The notes below the pieces were generated by a model. The model had not been told where the DNA came from. It ran no database searches and was given only the letters and a program-made list of their open reading frames with translations. From positions 1 to 33,632 of the forward strand of contig JAKLGH010000011.1 of the NCBI GenBank assembly GCA_022710775.1: 33,632 nt of DNA, written 5' to 3'. The position numbers were made by a program, and so were the translations under genes. Positions 7,618-14,460 of this stretch are shown here, one piece after another. The DNA comes from Patescibacteria group bacterium. GTDB lineage: Bacteria; Patescibacteriota; Minisyncoccia; Minisyncoccales; UBA5738. Within the stretch, counting starts at the first letter, position 1. The number at the start of each line of letters is the position of its first letter.

Positions 7618-7622
7618 AAATT

Positions 7623-8009
7623 TTAATTAAGTACGCTAGTTTCCTGCTGCCCACTACCACTAGATTTAAAATCACGCTCTCTTAAAATTGTTACAACGCT
7701 TTGATAACCTGATTGCCTAGAAATTACCGCGTCGCCAAATAAAAGTTTGATTCCTAAGCTTTTTGCTAACCTTGTCAACAAATCAACTCCGATTTTATAA
7801 TCTCCATTTTCTACTTTTGAAATAATCTTTTGGGTAGTTTTAGCCTTTTCGGCAAGTTTTTCTTGCGTCATTCCAATAGCAAGCCGAGCACAATTAATTT
7901 CTATCGCAATTTTCATACGGGCTTCAATTTCTTGTTCTAAATGGCCATATAAAGGGTATTTTTTAATTGCCTTTATTGGATCCTTATTTTTTTTAATCAA
8001 ATTCTTCAT
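7623..8009 (-). CDS. XRE-family antitoxin (HigA-like)
   Basis: A 128-residue protein with a helix-turn-helix domain at about residues 40-95: ARLAIGMTQEKLAEKAKTTQ followed by KIISKVENGDYKIG and LTRLAKSLGIKL, a standard Cro/CI-type HTH_3. The N-terminal part (DPIKAIKKYPLYGHLEQEIEAR) probably contacts the toxin. The start is taken as the ATG at 8009 (MKNLIKK), overlapping the 3' end of the toxin gene by 17 nt; the longer frame to 8072 is entirely inside the toxin. The toxin-first order is that of the higBA group. It presumably neutralises the toxin and represses the promoter at 8469-8497. Confidence 0.85.
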   Translation of the reverse strand: MKNLIKKNKDPIKAIKKYPLYGHLEQEIEARMKIAIEINCARLAIGMTQEKLAEKAKTTQKIISKVENGDYKIGVDLLTRLAKSLGIKLLFGDAVISRQSGYQSVVTILRERDFKSSGSGQQETSVLN

Positions 8010-8427
8010 AATTTCCCGGGTTTTTAATAAAATCTTGGTAATATTGCTGCCCTTCTCGATACTTTTCTTCAATCATTTTTTCGGTTTTTTTTCCTTTTCC
8101 CCCTTCATATGGAACACCTTTATCAAAACCATTTAATAAAACTAGTTTCCCGAACCGGCAGAAATATAAAAGCCTAATCGCCCTACCGCTTTTCTTAATT
8201 GTGATTTCTTGAACATCGTATCCTTTAAGAGCCGAAGTATAATCCCCCACACCGATTCCTCCCTTATCTGCCACTATTTTAATAACAGCTTTAATTTTAA
8301 GTAAAGTTTTCACTTTCTTTTCACTAGTTTTGTTTTTATCACTTGAACTAGGCGCATATTTTTCAACATAAGCATTGAACGGAACATGGCCAAACTTTGA
8401 GCGATAACGCACAATTTCCAATAACAT
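7993..8427 (-). CDS. HigB/RelE-type toxin (Gp49-like)
   Basis: A 144-residue protein with the C-terminal signature of the phage-derived Gp49-like/HigB toxins: YDVQEITIKKSGRAIRLLYF, then KLVLLNGFDKG, then a basic linker and an acidic-aromatic helix (YREGQQYYQDF). Family members are ribosome-dependent or free mRNA interferases. At about 144 residues it is longer than most RelE proteins; the extra N-terminal 35 residues (FGHVPFNAYVEKY) are also seen in Gp49-like relatives. No Shine-Dalgarno is visible. It is translated from a promoter about 35 nt upstream and overlaps the antitoxin gene. AT-rich relative to the housekeeping genes on either side. Confidence 0.83.
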   Translation of the reverse strand: MLLEIVRYRSKFGHVPFNAYVEKYAPSSSDKNKTSEKKVKTLLKIKAVIKIVADKGGIGVGDYTSALKGYDVQEITIKKSGRAIRLLYFCRFGKLVLLNGFDKGVPYEGGKGKKTEKMIEEKYREGQQYYQDFIKNPGNYEEFD

Positions 8428-8460
8428 AATTTTTCATTAGCCGCCGTCCCAACTATATTA

Positions 8461-8497
8461 ATATATTCAATATATCCGATTGGATATAATATGTCAA
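8461..8497 (-). promoter_or_regulatory. promoter and likely operator of the toxin-antitoxin unit
   Basis: Minus-strand TTGACA (8497-8492) and TATATT (8474-8469) are separated by 17 nt. The -10 element lies inside an AT inverted repeat (ATATTGAATAT and neighbouring copies), which is a natural position for the antitoxin to bind and repress. The repeat is simple and AT-rich, so the operator part is an inference. Confidence 0.7.
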
Positions 8498-8545
8498 GCA
8501 TTACTACGCTAGCCCCTTTCATAAGAGCAATTTCAAGCCATTGAC

Positions 8546-9943
8546 CTATTTTCGCTGAAGATAATCTGCCAAGGTATCAATCTTTATTCGGTCCTGTTTC
8601 ATGGTATCGCGATCGCGGACCGTTACGTCGCCGTTAGCAAGCGTATCGAAATCAATCGTGACGCAATAAGGCGTACCGATCTCGTCCTGGCGCCGGTAGC
8701 GCCGGCCGATAGTCCCGGCTTCGTCGTATCTGCACATAAAATGCGGCTTCAATAGCTGGTAGACTTCCCTGGCCTTATCGACCAGGTCGGGCTTGTTTTT
8801 TAACAGCGGAAGGATAGCGATCTTGACCGGAGCCATGGCTCTGGAAAAACGCAAAACGGTTTCCGCTTCCTTGGTTGCCTCGGTTGTCGTTGTCCGTCCG
8901 CCTTCGATCTCCAGGTAAGCGTCGCAAATCACCGCAAACATCAGCCTTTCCACGCCGCAAGACGGCTCGATTACGAAAGGAAGATATTTTTCCTTGGTTG
9001 TTTCGTCAAAATAGCTTAGATCAACCCCGGAGAATTTCTGATGCTGGGTCAGATCGTGGGCTTGCCGGTTGGCGATGCCTTCGATCTCGGACCAGCCGAA
9101 CGGGAATTTGTATTCTATGTCGCTGCAGGCCTTCGCGTAATGGGCCAGTTCCGATTTCTCATGTTCCCTGATCCGCAAATTCTCTTTCTTTATTCCAAGC
9201 GATTCGACATACCAGCCAAGCCTTCTTGCGATCCATTCTTCATGCAGTTGTTCATCGGTGCCGGGTTTACAAAAATACTCCATTTCCATCTGTTCGAATT
9301 CGCGCTGGCGGAAAATGAAATTTCCGGGAGTGATCTCGTTGCGGAAAGCCTTGCCGATCTGCGCGATGCCGAAAGGCATCTTGACCCGTTGCGTATCAAG
9401 AATATTTTTGTAATTGGTAAAAATACCCTGCGCGGTCTCCGGCCTCAAATAAACTTGCGACGCGCTATCCTCGGCCGGACCGGCATAGGTTTTAAACATC
9501 AAATTAAAAAGGCGGGGGGCGGTAAGCTCCCCGGAGCAATCCGGGCATTCCACCCCTTCTAAAACCTTGCCCCAGTCTTTGGCATCTTCAACGCTTAGGC
9601 TTCGTTTTTTGAATTCCTCGGTCTCTTTGATCTTGTCGGCCAGATGGTCGGCTCTAAACCGCTTGTGGCAAGCTTTGCATTCTACCAGCGGGTCGGTAAA
9701 GTTGGAAACGTGGCCCGAAGCCACCCACGCGGTCGGATTCATGATAATAGCCGCGTCCAAACCGAAAATATCGTCGCGTTCCTGGACCATGGAGCGCCAC
9801 CAGGCGTTTTTGATGTTGTTTTTCAACTGGACTCCCAACGGGCCGTAATCGTAAAAACCCTGGATTCCTCCGTAGATCTCCGATGACGGGAAAATAAAAC
9901 CTTTCTGCTTGGTAAGTGAAATAATTTTTTGCGTTAAATCCAT
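8546..9943 (-). CDS. glyS: glycyl-tRNA synthetase, alpha2 type
   Basis: Charges tRNA-Gly; a class II synthetase of the single-chain, homodimeric type rather than the alpha2beta2 type. The 465-residue protein shows motif 1 in GGIQGFYDYGPLGVQLKNNI, a class II motif 2 in FRNEITPGNFIFRQREFEQM, and the motif 3 region near VIEPSCGVERLMFAV. Zinc-type cysteines are present in CKACHKRF and CPDCSG, in the insertion after motif 1. The C-terminal anticodon-binding domain (KIAILPLLKNKPDLVDKA onward) is complete. A loose AAGGGA element lies about 10 nt upstream of the ATG. The gene is followed on the minus strand by the toxin-antitoxin block and preceded by the surface-protein gene. Confidence 0.96.
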   Translation of the reverse strand: MDLTQKIISLTKQKGFIFPSSEIYGGIQGFYDYGPLGVQLKNNIKNAWWRSMVQERDDIFGLDAAIIMNPTAWVASGHVSNFTDPLVECKACHKRFRADHLADKIKETEEFKKRSLSVEDAKDWGKVLEGVECPDCSGELTAPRLFNLMFKTYAGPAEDSASQVYLRPETAQGIFTNYKNILDTQRVKMPFGIAQIGKAFRNEITPGNFIFRQREFEQMEMEYFCKPGTDEQLHEEWIARRLGWYVESLGIKKENLRIREHEKSELAHYAKACSDIEYKFPFGWSEIEGIANRQAHDLTQHQKFSGVDLSYFDETTKEKYLPFVIEPSCGVERLMFAVICDAYLEIEGGRTTTTEATKEAETVLRFSRAMAPVKIAILPLLKNKPDLVDKAREVYQLLKPHFMCRYDEAGTIGRRYRRQDEIGTPYCVTIDFDTLANGDVTVRDRDTMKQDRIKIDTLADYLQRK

Positions 9944-9978
9944 TGTATTCTTTCCCTTCTTAGAGGACGTTATGAGAA

Positions 9979-10013
9979 CAAATGCCTGCCTGCCGGCAGG
10001 CTATTTGCTTTTT
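9979..10013 (+). repeat. GC-rich palindromic hairpin between glyS and the DUF11-like gene
   Basis: Contains the perfect 14-nt palindrome GCCTGCCGGCAGGC (9988-10001), extendable to a stem CAAAT-GCCTGCC / GGCAGGC-ATTTG with one bulge. A T6 run follows on the plus strand, so it looks like a terminator for plus-strand transcripts, although the genes on both sides are on the minus strand. It could be an antisense terminator or a dispersed REP-like element; only one copy is seen here. Confidence 0.5.
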
Positions 10014-10049
10014 TATGCAATTTAATTTTAGCCAATGCTTACAGGATCG

Positions 10050-11726
10050 CTATTCGTTTCCGCTTATAACTTTGCCTTTCTCTTCGGACATATTCTGATC
10101 GGAAAGGGATACGGTGTCAAGGGCCGCGGTTTCAGCCTCCAAAACCATATCCGTCCAATTGTCATCCCCGGAAATCCTGGCTTCCCCCATAAGCTGGACG
10201 CTTTTGGCGACATCATCCCTGGTCGGAGTGATCGATACCTGGAACGATACGTTTTCCGGCGCCGTGATCACGCCCTGCCCCGTCTTGAGGTCGCCGATAT
10301 TCCAGGTCAGCTTGCCTGATTCCTGGTCATAGACTAATTTTCCGGCCTGCTGTTCGGGAAAAATTTGTCCGGTGAATTTAACGTTTTTGGGCATCATGGC
10401 CGTAGCCACGACGTTCTTCACGTCGGAATAATAATTCTTTGCCTGCCAGGTAATGGTATAGGTTGTAGTCTCTGAAACGGCCGGCGGAATCGGCCCGGTA
10501 TTCCCGAAGATCTCATCCATATAATAAACCTTCTGGACCAATTCCAGCTTGGAACTGATCTTGGTCGTGAAATACTGGGTCGCCTGGCCGACCATAACCC
10601 GATTCGATAACGAAGGTTTCTTGATCTGGCTGAGATCGTCTTTAAGTTTTATCCAAAATTCGGCCTTGCCTTCTTCCATTGGAGCAAGGTATTGCAGTTT
10701 TGAATTCTTCCGCCAGTCAAAGATAATCGAATTGTCTCCTTGCTCAAAACTTCCCGTTTCGGATTTGATGGCGTTGAAATCGAAGAGGTCGCCATCCAGT
10801 TTGTTGATCATATACAGGTTGTATCGGTCTTCTCCGGAAATATTCTGGAAAAAGATCTCATAATGCAGCCAATCTCCGGGTTTTGCCACATATTTCGGAT
10901 TGCCGTTGATTTCCTGGCGGATCGAAACCGAAGGCTTTTGGATCTCAACGCCTTTTTCTATCTCTTTGAGCAAAGTGAATTCCCCGTCCTTCCAAACACC
11001 GAGCTTGGCGCGAAAAACCTTCGCATCTCCGATATTCCCGGAAAGCCGCCCGGTCACGTCGATGCTTCCCGCCTCGTTTTTGTTTAAAACCGGGATATCC
11101 CACTCCGTTTTGTCCAACGACTTCGGCAATGATTCAACAAATTCAAAACCCGACGGATACTCGACTTGGGCGCGCAAATCGGTCAGAAGCCAAGGTATAT
11201 TGGAAGAATAGTTCAGCTTGAAGTTGAAATTCTTATCGGCCTCCAGTTTTGAAGGAAGGTCGAATTCAAAAGTAAGCGGAACCGATTTGATCACGGTAGT
11301 AAAGCTTGTGGTCGATTCATAAGTAACCTTCAGGTTTTTCGGCTGGTAATTCAAAGTTGCCTTGGCGATCTTGGGATCGCCTTCCTTCCCGATAAGCTTC
11401 ATTTTAAAAGAAAACGTTCTTTCCTCGCCCGGATAGATCGCCCCGCCCAGCTTATCGCTGGTTAAAATCTCTTTTTGGTAGATTTTGTCGTCTTTTACGG
11501 AAAAAGCGGGCGGCTCGAACAGCAAGGTCGGATTTTCCAGACGGAAATCGCCGTTGTTCTTATATTTAACGACGTACTCGGTCTCTTCTCCCAGGGAAAT
11601 TTCCTGGGGACCAATGATCTCCAGCTTTAAAACTTCTTTGGAATAAACGTTCCGCTGAAACAAAACATATCCCACAACGGTCAGGATCAAAACAGCGAAA
11701 AGCAAAACTTTGATTAATTTGCTCAT
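10050..11726 (-). CDS. membrane-anchored surface protein with DUF11-like repeats
   Basis: A 558-residue protein with one N-terminal helix (LIKVLLFAVLILTVVGYVLF) and a long extracytoplasmic part made of beta-sandwich repeats. Recurrent features are 'GEETEYVVKYKNNGDFRLENPTL', 'KPGDWLHYEIFFQNIS' and 'VSETTTYTITWQAKNYYSDV', matching the DUF11/S-layer-associated repeat family, in which each repeat has the pattern G-D-x-x-Y-x-I-x-x-x-N. It probably acts as a cell-surface adhesin or wall component. Its ATG overlaps the TGA of recO by 4 nt (ATGA), so it is translationally coupled to a repair gene of unrelated function. Confidence 0.8.
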   Translation of the reverse strand: MSKLIKVLLFAVLILTVVGYVLFQRNVYSKEVLKLEIIGPQEISLGEETEYVVKYKNNGDFRLENPTLLFEPPAFSVKDDKIYQKEILTSDKLGGAIYPGEERTFSFKMKLIGKEGDPKIAKATLNYQPKNLKVTYESTTSFTTVIKSVPLTFEFDLPSKLEADKNFNFKLNYSSNIPWLLTDLRAQVEYPSGFEFVESLPKSLDKTEWDIPVLNKNEAGSIDVTGRLSGNIGDAKVFRAKLGVWKDGEFTLLKEIEKGVEIQKPSVSIRQEINGNPKYVAKPGDWLHYEIFFQNISGEDRYNLYMINKLDGDLFDFNAIKSETGSFEQGDNSIIFDWRKNSKLQYLAPMEEGKAEFWIKLKDDLSQIKKPSLSNRVMVGQATQYFTTKISSKLELVQKVYYMDEIFGNTGPIPPAVSETTTYTITWQAKNYYSDVKNVVATAMMPKNVKFTGQIFPEQQAGKLVYDQESGKLTWNIGDLKTGQGVITAPENVSFQVSITPTRDDVAKSVQLMGEARISGDDNWTDMVLEAETAALDTVSLSDQNMSEEKGKVISGNE

Positions 11727-12433
11727 AGGATTGTGTCTAGAAAGCCGGTTGATATCGCCTCTAGTTTGTTTTTTTGGCTCTCCGTCAATTTTATTCTTGA
11801 CGCGGTTTCAACGTTGCTCTCCTCGAAAAACTTGAGAATCCTCAATATACCGGAGTCGATTTGAAAATCCCGCGCATCCGGAGGGCGGCAAGCCTTGCAG
11901 CTTATTCCGCCGTCGCCGGGTTCGAAATAAATAATGCCGCAAGCCGGCTTTAGCTTGCAAAAACAGCATACATCAAGTTGGGGGCGATAGCCAAGCCCAG
12001 CCAGTAAATTCCAGAAAAAATAATGATAAACCGCGGCAGTTTCCCGCAGGTCCGTTTTTTTTAAAAATAGCAGGGTTTCTAGCAGCAGGCTCCAGGATTT
12101 TTCGTCCCGTTCCTGGCCTCTCAACGCTTTCGCCATCAATTGCGCGATCTTTTTTGCGGTTTCCGTTTTATTTAGATCGGCGCCTATTTCCCCGAATTTA
12201 TCCCTGATAATGGATCCGGTCAGCGTTTTCCCGGCTTTGCCTTGAATAAACTCAACGTCGGAAAGGCTCAAAATCCGGGTTTGCGAGCGCAGTTTGGAAG
12301 TCATCTTTCTTATCCCTTTTCCCATAACTTCCAAACGCCCGAAATCCTTCGTATAAATTGTAAATAGCTGATCGGCCTCTCCTTTGTCAATTTCTTTTAA
12401 AAATACGCCGCTGGTCTTGTAATTAACAAACAT
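11723..12433 (-). CDS. recO: DNA repair protein RecO
   Basis: Loads RecA on SSB-coated single-stranded DNA with RecR in the RecFOR pathway. The 236-residue protein has an N-terminal OB-fold (YKTSGVFLKEIDKGEADQLF followed by TIYTKDFGRLEVMGKGIRK) and a helical C-terminal domain with the RecO zinc site: C156-x2-C159 and C179-x2-C182. Typical of the family in length and organisation. It is cotranscribed with the disordered protein upstream (25-nt gap) and overlaps the surface-protein gene downstream. Confidence 0.92.
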   Translation of the reverse strand: MFVNYKTSGVFLKEIDKGEADQLFTIYTKDFGRLEVMGKGIRKMTSKLRSQTRILSLSDVEFIQGKAGKTLTGSIIRDKFGEIGADLNKTETAKKIAQLMAKALRGQERDEKSWSLLLETLLFLKKTDLRETAAVYHYFFWNLLAGLGYRPQLDVCCFCKLKPACGIIYFEPGDGGISCKACRPPDARDFQIDSGILRILKFFEESNVETASRIKLTESQKNKLEAISTGFLDTIL

Positions 12434-12458
12434 TCTTTTTTAATATCAAAGCAACCGT

Positions 12459-13271
12459 TTAGTATATTTTTTTCTGCTTTTCGCCGATCATTCCGCGCAA
12501 AACATTGGTTGCCCGGGTTCTGCCCATCCGCCCCGTACCCAGCGATTTAGGCGGCTTTATCTGGCCTTTTTCGATTCCGCGAATCGTTTTTTGGACATCT
12601 TCTTTCCTGACAAAATTCCGATCCGGAAAAAATTCCTGCGCCAGCCCCGACCGGTCTTTCCGGCCAAGCTTGGTCATTTGTTTCAGATTGTCGTTTTTCC
12701 ACAAGGAATATTTCAAATCGTCTTTTTTGACAAAATCCTTTGTCCCGAAAACGGTTTTTGGGATCTCAATTTTTTTTCCGGCTTCGATCTGTTTTTTTTG
12801 GGGCAAACCCGCCGTCTTCTCCGGAGTTTTCGACAAAGCGGCTTTTATCTTCTCTTTCGCTTTAGCTTTTTCCTGCGATACATCCTGTTCCGACGGCTGG
12901 ATTTTCTCCTTCTTTTTTTCCTTAAACTCCGGCGCGTCGAAAACGTCCGTTTCGCCTTGCGATCCTTTTGGCCGGGTCAGGCGGGAAAAAATACTTTGCC
13001 TGACTTCCGTTTTGGGCGGAATGGATGGGGAAACATTCGCCGTGCCTGAAGAGCTGTTTGGCTGGCCGGAAGCCGTATTGGGAGACGCAAACGGATCACC
13101 GGGCGCGGGCGCTCCGGGAACAGAGCCCGGGGCGCCGGGTACAGCTTCAAGGCCCGGGCGGGCATCGATATTCTGTTGGCCGTGGCGGACAGGCTCGTTC
13201 GCCTTCTCCAATTTCTGGACATCAGCCGGCTTATCTCCCGACAGGTTGCGATTATCAGCGATCGGACACAT
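12459..13271 (-). CDS. disordered Pro-rich/Lys-rich hypothetical protein
   Basis: A 270-residue low-complexity protein with no recognised domain. The first third is rich in Pro, Gly, Ala and Ser (GAPGSVPGAPAPGDPFASP), the middle third is highly charged and Lys-rich, and the C-terminal third has a more structured basic segment, with two copies of a phrase: FGTKDFVKKDDLKYSLW and FPDRNFVRKEDVQKTIRGI. The basic C-terminus could bind nucleic acid, but nothing proves it. No signal peptide. The gene sits 9 nt downstream of the antiporter gene and 25 nt upstream of recO, in one minus-strand unit. Confidence 0.7.
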   Translation of the reverse strand: MCPIADNRNLSGDKPADVQKLEKANEPVRHGQQNIDARPGLEAVPGAPGSVPGAPAPGDPFASPNTASGQPNSSSGTANVSPSIPPKTEVRQSIFSRLTRPKGSQGETDVFDAPEFKEKKKEKIQPSEQDVSQEKAKAKEKIKAALSKTPEKTAGLPQKKQIEAGKKIEIPKTVFGTKDFVKKDDLKYSLWKNDNLKQMTKLGRKDRSGLAQEFFPDRNFVRKEDVQKTIRGIEKGQIKPPKSLGTGRMGRTRATNVLRGMIGEKQKKIY

Positions 13272-13280
13272 AAAGAATAG

Positions 13281-14306
13281 TTAAAATAAATCAAAGACTT
13301 TAACAATAAACAGAAAATAAACAAGCAAATACATTATCCCTTCCCAATAGTGGATCCTTCTCGATATGCCAGAAATGATCAGCAAAGCCGCCGAAGCCAT
13401 TAAAAAAGGCAGGCCGACAGCGTAAGTAACCGTATCCAGAATGACTTTCCCGAACATGGAACTTGCTCCCAAAACCAAAGAAAGGTTGATAATGCTTGAA
13501 CCAAAAACATTTCCAAGCGCCATACTTCCCATCCTTCTGGCAGCCGCGTTTACCGCAACCAGAAGTTCCGGTAAAGCCGTTCCGATTGCCAGCATCGTCA
13601 TAGCCAAAATTGATCCATCCGCGTTTAAAAGATCGGAAACATTCACCAGCGAATCGATAGTCAGTTTCGCTCCGATTGCCAAACCCGCAAAACCGAAAAC
13701 GAGCTGTAAAAAAGCCTTCAGGGAAAATTCTGATTCGTTTTTTGCGGCCAGGCTCTTTTCGATCCGGCCGGGCAGAATTTCAACCAGTTTGGCTTCATCT
13801 TTTCCGCTCAAAAGATCGGGGGTCAGCAAGCTGTCCGATGTAAGCTCATCATCCTTTCCGGCCCCCATGACATAAAAAATGCAAACAAGAAATCCGGCCA
13901 AAAGAATTATTCCTTCCAGCGCGTTTATCGCCTGGTCGCGGGCCATAAAATAAAATAAGACCAAACTGATCGCAAATAAGGAAGCGTCGAGGTCAAGCAA
14001 TCTTTTCCGGACCGAAAGCATTTTTGCCGATATTACGCTCGCTCCAACCACCAGCAGGATCCCGGCTATAGTGGATCCGATTGCCAGCGCCGCGGCCAGC
14101 TCCCCCCGGCCGCGCAAAACCGCGGCGATCGAGGCGGACAATTCCGGAAGCGATGTGCCAAGCGACACAACGGTCAGTCCCATGATAAAAGCCGGAATCT
14201 TCAGATTGGCAGCCAGCTTTATCGCAGAACCGGTCAAAAGATCGGCCGATTTAACCAAAAGCAGCAAGGCTGCCGCAAAAACCAATGACCAGAAGAATAA
14301 AAGCAT
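13281..14306 (-). CDS. calcium/sodium antiporter (CaCA family, YrbG-like)
   Basis: A 341-residue membrane protein with about ten helices in two homologous halves. The alpha-repeats are visible: GTSLPELSASIAAVLRGRGE at about residues 51-70 followed by ALAIGSTIAGILLV, and GTALPELLVAVNAAARRMGS near 245 followed by ALGNVFGSSIINLSLV. The conserved acidic residue of each GTxLPEL segment, needed for cation transport in this family, is kept. The first repeat has GST in place of the usual GSN, a mild departure. It probably exchanges Na+ or H+ for Ca2+. First gene of the unit that continues with the disordered protein, recO and the surface protein. Confidence 0.92.
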   Translation of the reverse strand: MLLFFWSLVFAAALLLLVKSADLLTGSAIKLAANLKIPAFIMGLTVVSLGTSLPELSASIAAVLRGRGELAAALAIGSTIAGILLVVGASVISAKMLSVRKRLLDLDASLFAISLVLFYFMARDQAINALEGIILLAGFLVCIFYVMGAGKDDELTSDSLLTPDLLSGKDEAKLVEILPGRIEKSLAAKNESEFSLKAFLQLVFGFAGLAIGAKLTIDSLVNVSDLLNADGSILAMTMLAIGTALPELLVAVNAAARRMGSMALGNVFGSSIINLSLVLGASSMFGKVILDTVTYAVGLPFLMASAALLIISGISRRIHYWEGIMYLLVYFLFIVKVFDLF

Positions 14307-14374
14307 TTTTTTTTAAATCTGAAGACTGCTGTTTGACAATTATTTTTTACCAGGATTTTTTATTTTAACATTTT

Positions 14375-14388
14375 TTGCCGGCCGGCAA
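14375..14388. promoter_or_regulatory. 14-bp perfect palindrome upstream of the antiporter gene
   Basis: TTGCCGGCCGGCAA lies 69 nt upstream of the antiporter start in an otherwise AT-rich intergenic region. It may be an operator or a small hairpin. No well-spaced promoter could be assigned around it. Confidence 0.35.
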
Positions 14389-14414
14389 CAGTATGATTTT
14401 CATATCCGAAAAAT

Positions 14415-14441
14415 CAAAAAAAATCCCTTGCTTAAGGGGAT
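14415..14441 (-). terminator. terminator of ileS
   Basis: ATCCCTT (14423-14429) pairs with AAGGGGAT (14434-14441) with one bulged G, and the minus strand continues with eight T residues. It lies 20 nt beyond the ileS stop. Confidence 0.75.
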
Positions 14442-14460
14442 ATTTTTTGCCGGGCTAAAA

